Positions 31,500-34,746 of a stretch of 34,746 nucleotides of DNA are shown here, piece after piece. The position numbers and the translations under genes were made by a program. The stretch comes from JAYFQF01 sp034927285 (GTDB lineage: Bacteria > Bacillota > Peptococcia > DRI-13 > UBA5745). The notes under the pieces were generated by a model. The model ran no database searches. It was given only the letters and a program-made list of their open reading frames with translations, and was not told the DNA's origin. Location of the stretch: assembly GCA_034927285.1 (NCBI GenBank), contig JAYFQF010000008.1, forward strand, positions 1 through 34,746, given 5' to 3'. Positions within the stretch are counted from its first letter, which is position 1. Every line of letters begins with the position of its first letter.

Positions 31500-34400
31500 A
31501 TGATAAGAGTAAAAAACTTAATCGAATATGGAGTTTTCAGAGAACTTGAGTTAATTGCCGGCGGAAACGGTTTGTCAAGAAGCGTCTCCTCCATCAGTGT
31601 AGCTGCGATTCCCGATATGACGCCATGGCTGTCCGGAGGAGACGCGCTTATCACCGTCGCGGCCAGTATGGAAGAGCCGGAACAGCTGCCTGTCTTATAC
31701 ATACGGCAATTAGCCAAACAAAACGGAGCCTGCCTCATTATCTATTTAGAGGACGGGGGAGTCTCCCGGATTCCTGAGGACGCGGTGCGGCTGGCGAATG
31801 AACTGCGGGTACCGCTCTTTACGCCCCCTTGGGAAATGAAAATCGCCAGCTTAATCCATGATCTGACCGAGCTCTTGCTTACCGAAAAAACAAGGGACAA
31901 GTGGGATATCTGGAATCATTTACTGCTGTCCAATCAAAAGTCGGTGATTGAGAAACATTCCAGTATGCTATTAGAGCCGATTCTGGACTATGACAGGAAA
32001 AACAGCGACTCATTATTGACCACTTTGGAAGCGTATCTATCCGTTAACGGCAGCCGTACAGAAGCCTCTAAGCTTCTGTATATCCATCGAAATACTTTGG
32101 CTCAGCGAATCGAAAAGATTGAATCGCTGACGAAAAAAACCTTGAATTCAGCCGTTGCACGTAATGATTTTTATAATGCGCTGCGTGTTCATTCTCTCAT
32201 CGCCGCGGGTGCGGGAGAGATAAAGCAAACGGTCATGCAACAGCCTGCCAAAATATCCACGCAAAAAAATATCAAAAAAAAGAGGGGAACCAATAAAGTG
32301 GTTGAATTCACTTTGAACGGGAAACGCGTCTCAGTTGAAATGCCTGAAAAAGAAACCCTTTTGAAATATCTTCGAAATATTGAATGCATGAAAGGAACCA
32401 AAGAGGCCTGCTCCACCGGTCATTGCGGGGCCTGCAGCGTCCTTATCGACGGACAACTCGCCCGTTCCTGCGTCATCCTGCTGAAAAATTTAGACGGCAG
32501 AAGCGTAGAGACCATTGAAAATATGGCACGGGATGGCAAACTCTCTGAAATCCAGCGGTCTTTTCTGGATGTAGGCGCCGTCCAGTGCGGGTTCTGTACT
32601 CCCGGCATGGTCATTGCCACAAAGGCGCTGCTCTCCAAAAATTTGAATCCCACCGAAGAAGCTATCGGTGAAGGATTAAAAAACAATTACTGTCGCTGTA
32701 CCGGCTATGTCAAAATCATCGAAGCCGTGAAGCTCGCCGCCGCCCGGCTCCGCGGGGAGACGCCGGATATCGACGCCTTCCGTACAGGTGAGACCACTAC
32801 GATCATGCCGGGTTCCGATTGCGATGTCCCGCCCCTGACGGGCTATTCGATCGGTAAAGCCCTATGGGATGTGGACGGCGTCGAAAAAGTTACCGGTTCA
32901 CTGAAGTTTTGCGATGATTTTGAAGCGGATGAGTTCGGTGAGGACGAGATGCTCCATGGCGCCTTTATCTTCGCCCCGGCGCCCAGGGCGAAGATTCTGG
33001 GCATGGATCTTTCCGCCGCCGGGGCCATGCCCGGCGTGAGGCGAATCATCACCGCCGACGACACGCTCACGGACGCCCTGGTCGGCACCTGGACTCCTGA
33101 GCAGCCGGTATTCTGCCGGGATCAGGTGAACTTTCTGGGCGATGTGCTTGGTCTGGTGATTGCCGACAGCGACGCCACAGCCCGGGCCGCTGCCATAGCC
33201 GTGAAGATCGACTACGAGGAAATCCCGGGTGTTTATACCATTCCCAACGGCTATGCCAGGAAAAGCTTCCTGCTGCAAACCGGCCGTACCGCCGGTGATG
33301 TGGCGGCAGCCAAGGAACAGCCCGGACTTACAAAAATTGTGGTCTCCAAGGAGATGGAACGTCAGGAACACGCCTGCATGGAACCGGAATCCGCCATCGG
33401 CTATGGCCAGAACGATAAGGTCACCCTCTATTCCTGTACGCAGTCGCCTTTTGAAATCCGCCGGATGCTGAGTAAGATCCTCGGCTTGCCGGAGGAAAAT
33501 GTCCGCGTAGTGGCTACTCCCCTTGGGGGCGGCTTCGGCAGTAAATGCGATTCCGTCATCGAGGCGCAGACCGCATTAGCGGGTTATTTGATGCAAAAGC
33601 CGGTGAAAGTTACCCTCAATCGTCAGGAGAGCCTCCTCCTCTCTTCCAAGCGTCACGCTTACCATACAGATTATGAAGTCGGCTTCCGACCCGACGGCAA
33701 GATCGCCTATCTGGAGAGCAAGATGTTCTCAGACGGCGGCCCCTACACCACCGAGAGCTACGGCACACTGATGACCGGTTGTCTCATGGCCGGCGGACCT
33801 TATCGTATTGATAACGTCAAAATCGAGGGCAGCGCTATCCATACCAACAATGTTCTGGGCGGCGCCTTCCGCGGCTACGGCATTAACCAGGCTGCTTTAT
33901 CCATTGAGACCGTCATGGACATGGCGGCCGAGCAGCTTGGCATTGATCCCTTTGAGCTTCGCCGCCGGAACGGCATCAAAGCCGGCAGCTACTCTGTGGG
34001 CGGCGAACTGCTGCAGGATAGCGTCGGTCTTATGGACACCATCAACCAGTGTGAAAAGCGGTTGAGAAAGGCCCTGAAGGAATACGAGGGCAAGTATCCC
34101 GACGGCAGTAAAGTGTTGGGCTGGGGCATGGCCAGCGGCTTTAAAAATGTGGGCATCGGCAAGGGCATCTTTACCGATGACGGGGCTTGTAAGCTGACTC
34201 TCAAGGGCGATGGGCGGCTGCACATGATTTGTTCCGGCACCGATATGGGCCAGGGGTTCCGTACCGCCATGGTACAGATCGCAGCCGAGGTGCTCCAGAT
34301 GGATCCGGCAAATATCGACATCGAGATTGGCGATACGGATATCACGATCCCCACCGGCCAGTCCGTGTCCGAACGGCAGACCCTCTGCGGCGGCCGGGCA

Positions 34401-34746
34401 GTGTATGAGGCCTGCCTGAACCTGCAAAAAGTGCTGGAGGAAAGCCCCTGGAAGCCCGGTGAAGAGCGTAACGCCCAATATTACTATGTTTCTCCGCCGA
34501 CCTTTGCCATCGGCAACTTCAAAGGCGCCGAGGAAAAGGGCGTTCCTTACCGCAACTTCCCGGCGTACGCCTACACTACACAGGCCGCCATTGTTGAGGT
34601 TGATAAGACGACCGGCAAAATCAGGCTTTTAAAGGTAATCGCCGCTCACGACGTGGGCCGGGCCATCAATCCACATATCATAGAGGGCCAGATCCAGGGC
34701 TCCTGCTCCATGGGCCAGGGGTATGCCCTTACTGAAGCCTATCCCT
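31500..34746 (+). CDS. PucR-type regulator in frame with a [2Fe-2S]/molybdopterin hydroxylase (partial, runs off the window)
   Basis: One frame stays open from the ATG at 31500 to the last base (1082 codons). Codons 1-235 are a PucR-type regulator like the gene before it, ending in the helix-turn-helix ASKLLYIHRNTLAQRIEKIESLTK. A Lys/Gln-rich linker of about 30 residues follows. From GTG 32298 comes a plant-type [2Fe-2S] domain (ACSTGHCGACSVLIDG) and a second [2Fe-2S] domain (CGFCTPGM, YCRCTGY). From about 32830 the xanthine-dehydrogenase-type molybdopterin domain begins (LGGGFGSK, AFRGYGINQAALS, GTDMGQGF, HDVGRAINPHIIEGQ). A fused small plus large subunit without FAD resembles aldehyde oxidoreductases and Se-dependent xanthine dehydrogenases. 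It may be a genuine fusion, or the enzyme may also start at 32298. Confidence 0.85.
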   Translation, partial: MIRVKNLIEYGVFRELELIAGGNGLSRSVSSISVAAIPDMTPWLSGGDALITVAASMEEPEQLPVLYIRQLAKQNGACLIIYLEDGGVSRIPEDAVRLANELRVPLFTPPWEMKIASLIHDLTELLLTEKTRDKWDIWNHLLLSNQKSVIEKHSSMLLEPILDYDRKNSDSLLTTLEAYLSVNGSRTEASKLLYIHRNTLAQRIEKIESLTKKTLNSAVARNDFYNALRVHSLIAAGAGEIKQTVMQQPAKISTQKNIKKKRGTNKVVEFTLNGKRVSVEMPEKETLLKYLRNIECMKGTKEACSTGHCGACSVLIDGQLARSCVILLKNLDGRSVETIENMARDGKLSEIQRSFLDVGAVQCGFCTPGMVIATKALLSKNLNPTEEAIGEGLKNNYCRCTGYVKIIEAVKLAAARLRGETPDIDAFRTGETTTIMPGSDCDVPPLTGYSIGKALWDVDGVEKVTGSLKFCDDFEADEFGEDEMLHGAFIFAPAPRAKILGMDLSAAGAMPGVRRIITADDTLTDALVGTWTPEQPVFCRDQVNFLGDVLGLVIADSDATARAAAIAVKIDYEEIPGVYTIPNGYARKSFLLQTGRTAGDVAAAKEQPGLTKIVVSKEMERQEHACMEPESAIGYGQNDKVTLYSCTQSPFEIRRMLSKILGLPEENVRVVATPLGGGFGSKCDSVIEAQTALAGYLMQKPVKVTLNRQESLLLSSKRHAYHTDYEVGFRPDGKIAYLESKMFSDGGPYTTESYGTLMTGCLMAGGPYRIDNVKIEGSAIHTNNVLGGAFRGYGINQAALSIETVMDMAAEQLGIDPFELRRRNGIKAGSYSVGGELLQDSVGLMDTINQCEKRLRKALKEYEGKYPDGSKVLGWGMASGFKNVGIGKGIFTDDGACKLTLKGDGRLHMICSGTDMGQGFRTAMVQIAAEVLQMDPANIDIEIGDTDITIPTGQSVSERQTLCGGRAVYEACLNLQKVLEESPWKPGEERNAQYYYVSPPTFAIGNFKGAEEKGVPYRNFPAYAYTTQAAIVEVDKTTGKIRLLKVIAAHDVGRAINPHIIEGQIQGSCSMGQGYALTEAYP
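32281..32300 (+). promoter_or_regulatory. possible internal ribosome site and GTG start of the hydroxylase
   Basis: AGAGGGG (32281-32287) lies ten bases before GTG 32298, in frame. The residues from there (VVEFTLNGKRVSVEMPEKE) look like the natural N-terminus of a [2Fe-2S] subunit, so the enzyme could be made alone as well as fused. Confidence 0.45.

Noticed and set aside
1..34746. Insertion sequences, phage genes or CRISPR arrays
   Set aside because: No transposase, integrase, phage structural gene or regularly spaced repeat was found in any frame I read.

Overview
The window looks like chromosomal DNA of an anaerobic, fairly GC-rich Firmicute of the Clostridia type. The support is the 16S 5' end at the left edge, strong GGAGG ribosome sites, promoters of TTGACA-17-TATAAT type, oxygen-sensitive Fe-S enzymes (serine dehydratase, hybrid cluster protein, radical SAM, molybdenum hydroxylase), a stalk-domain surface protein and DUF6514. 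I cannot name the genus.

Layout. 1-440 (-): start of an rRNA operon with two tandem promoters. 616-2216 (-): two-subunit Fe-S L-serine dehydratase, divergent from two fold-type II PLP enzymes (2369-5122 +). 5212-5288: tRNA-Arg(CCT) with its own promoter and terminator. 5683-9249 (-): TAXI-type TRAP transporter plus the flavin prenyltransferase UbiX, in visibly more AT-rich DNA. 9581-12256 (+): ferredoxin-like protein, cupin and hybrid cluster protein. 12365-13312 (-): methyltransferase. 13598-15972 (+): AhpC overlapping a rearranged AhpF-like reductase. 16153-18325 (-): Kdp-like two-component pair and a DUF6514 protein. 18690-19769 (-): glycerol dehydrogenase family protein. 20125-23410 (+): exported stalk-domain protein, DUF2804 protein and TadA. 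23445-28093: TetR regulator, a cluster-less radical-SAM paralogue, an intact radical SAM enzyme with a Cys-rich repeat tail, and an EAL-CBS phosphodiesterase. 28353-29586: flavodoxin-like and flavin-reductase-like proteins. 29985-34746 (+): DUF1097 membrane protein, a short PucR-type regulator, and a second PucR-type regulator that reads without a stop into a [2Fe-2S]/molybdopterin hydroxylase running off the right edge.

Two arrangements stand out. First, at 24017-26828 an intact radical SAM enzyme lies head-to-head with a paralogue that keeps the helical N-terminus and barrel pattern but has lost the CxxxCxxC motif; a 45-bp near-perfect palindrome lies between them. Second, at 31500 onward a DNA-binding PucR-type domain is in one open frame with a molybdenum hydroxylase, either a true regulator-enzyme fusion or a read-through with an internal start at 32298.

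Smaller points are a TGA-interrupted 50-codon frame after ubiX (selenoprotein candidate or gene remnant), several operator-like palindromes beside redox genes, and an 11-bp-phased TTAACA repeat upstream of the DUF6514 gene. All calls come from reading the sequence; no database search was run.
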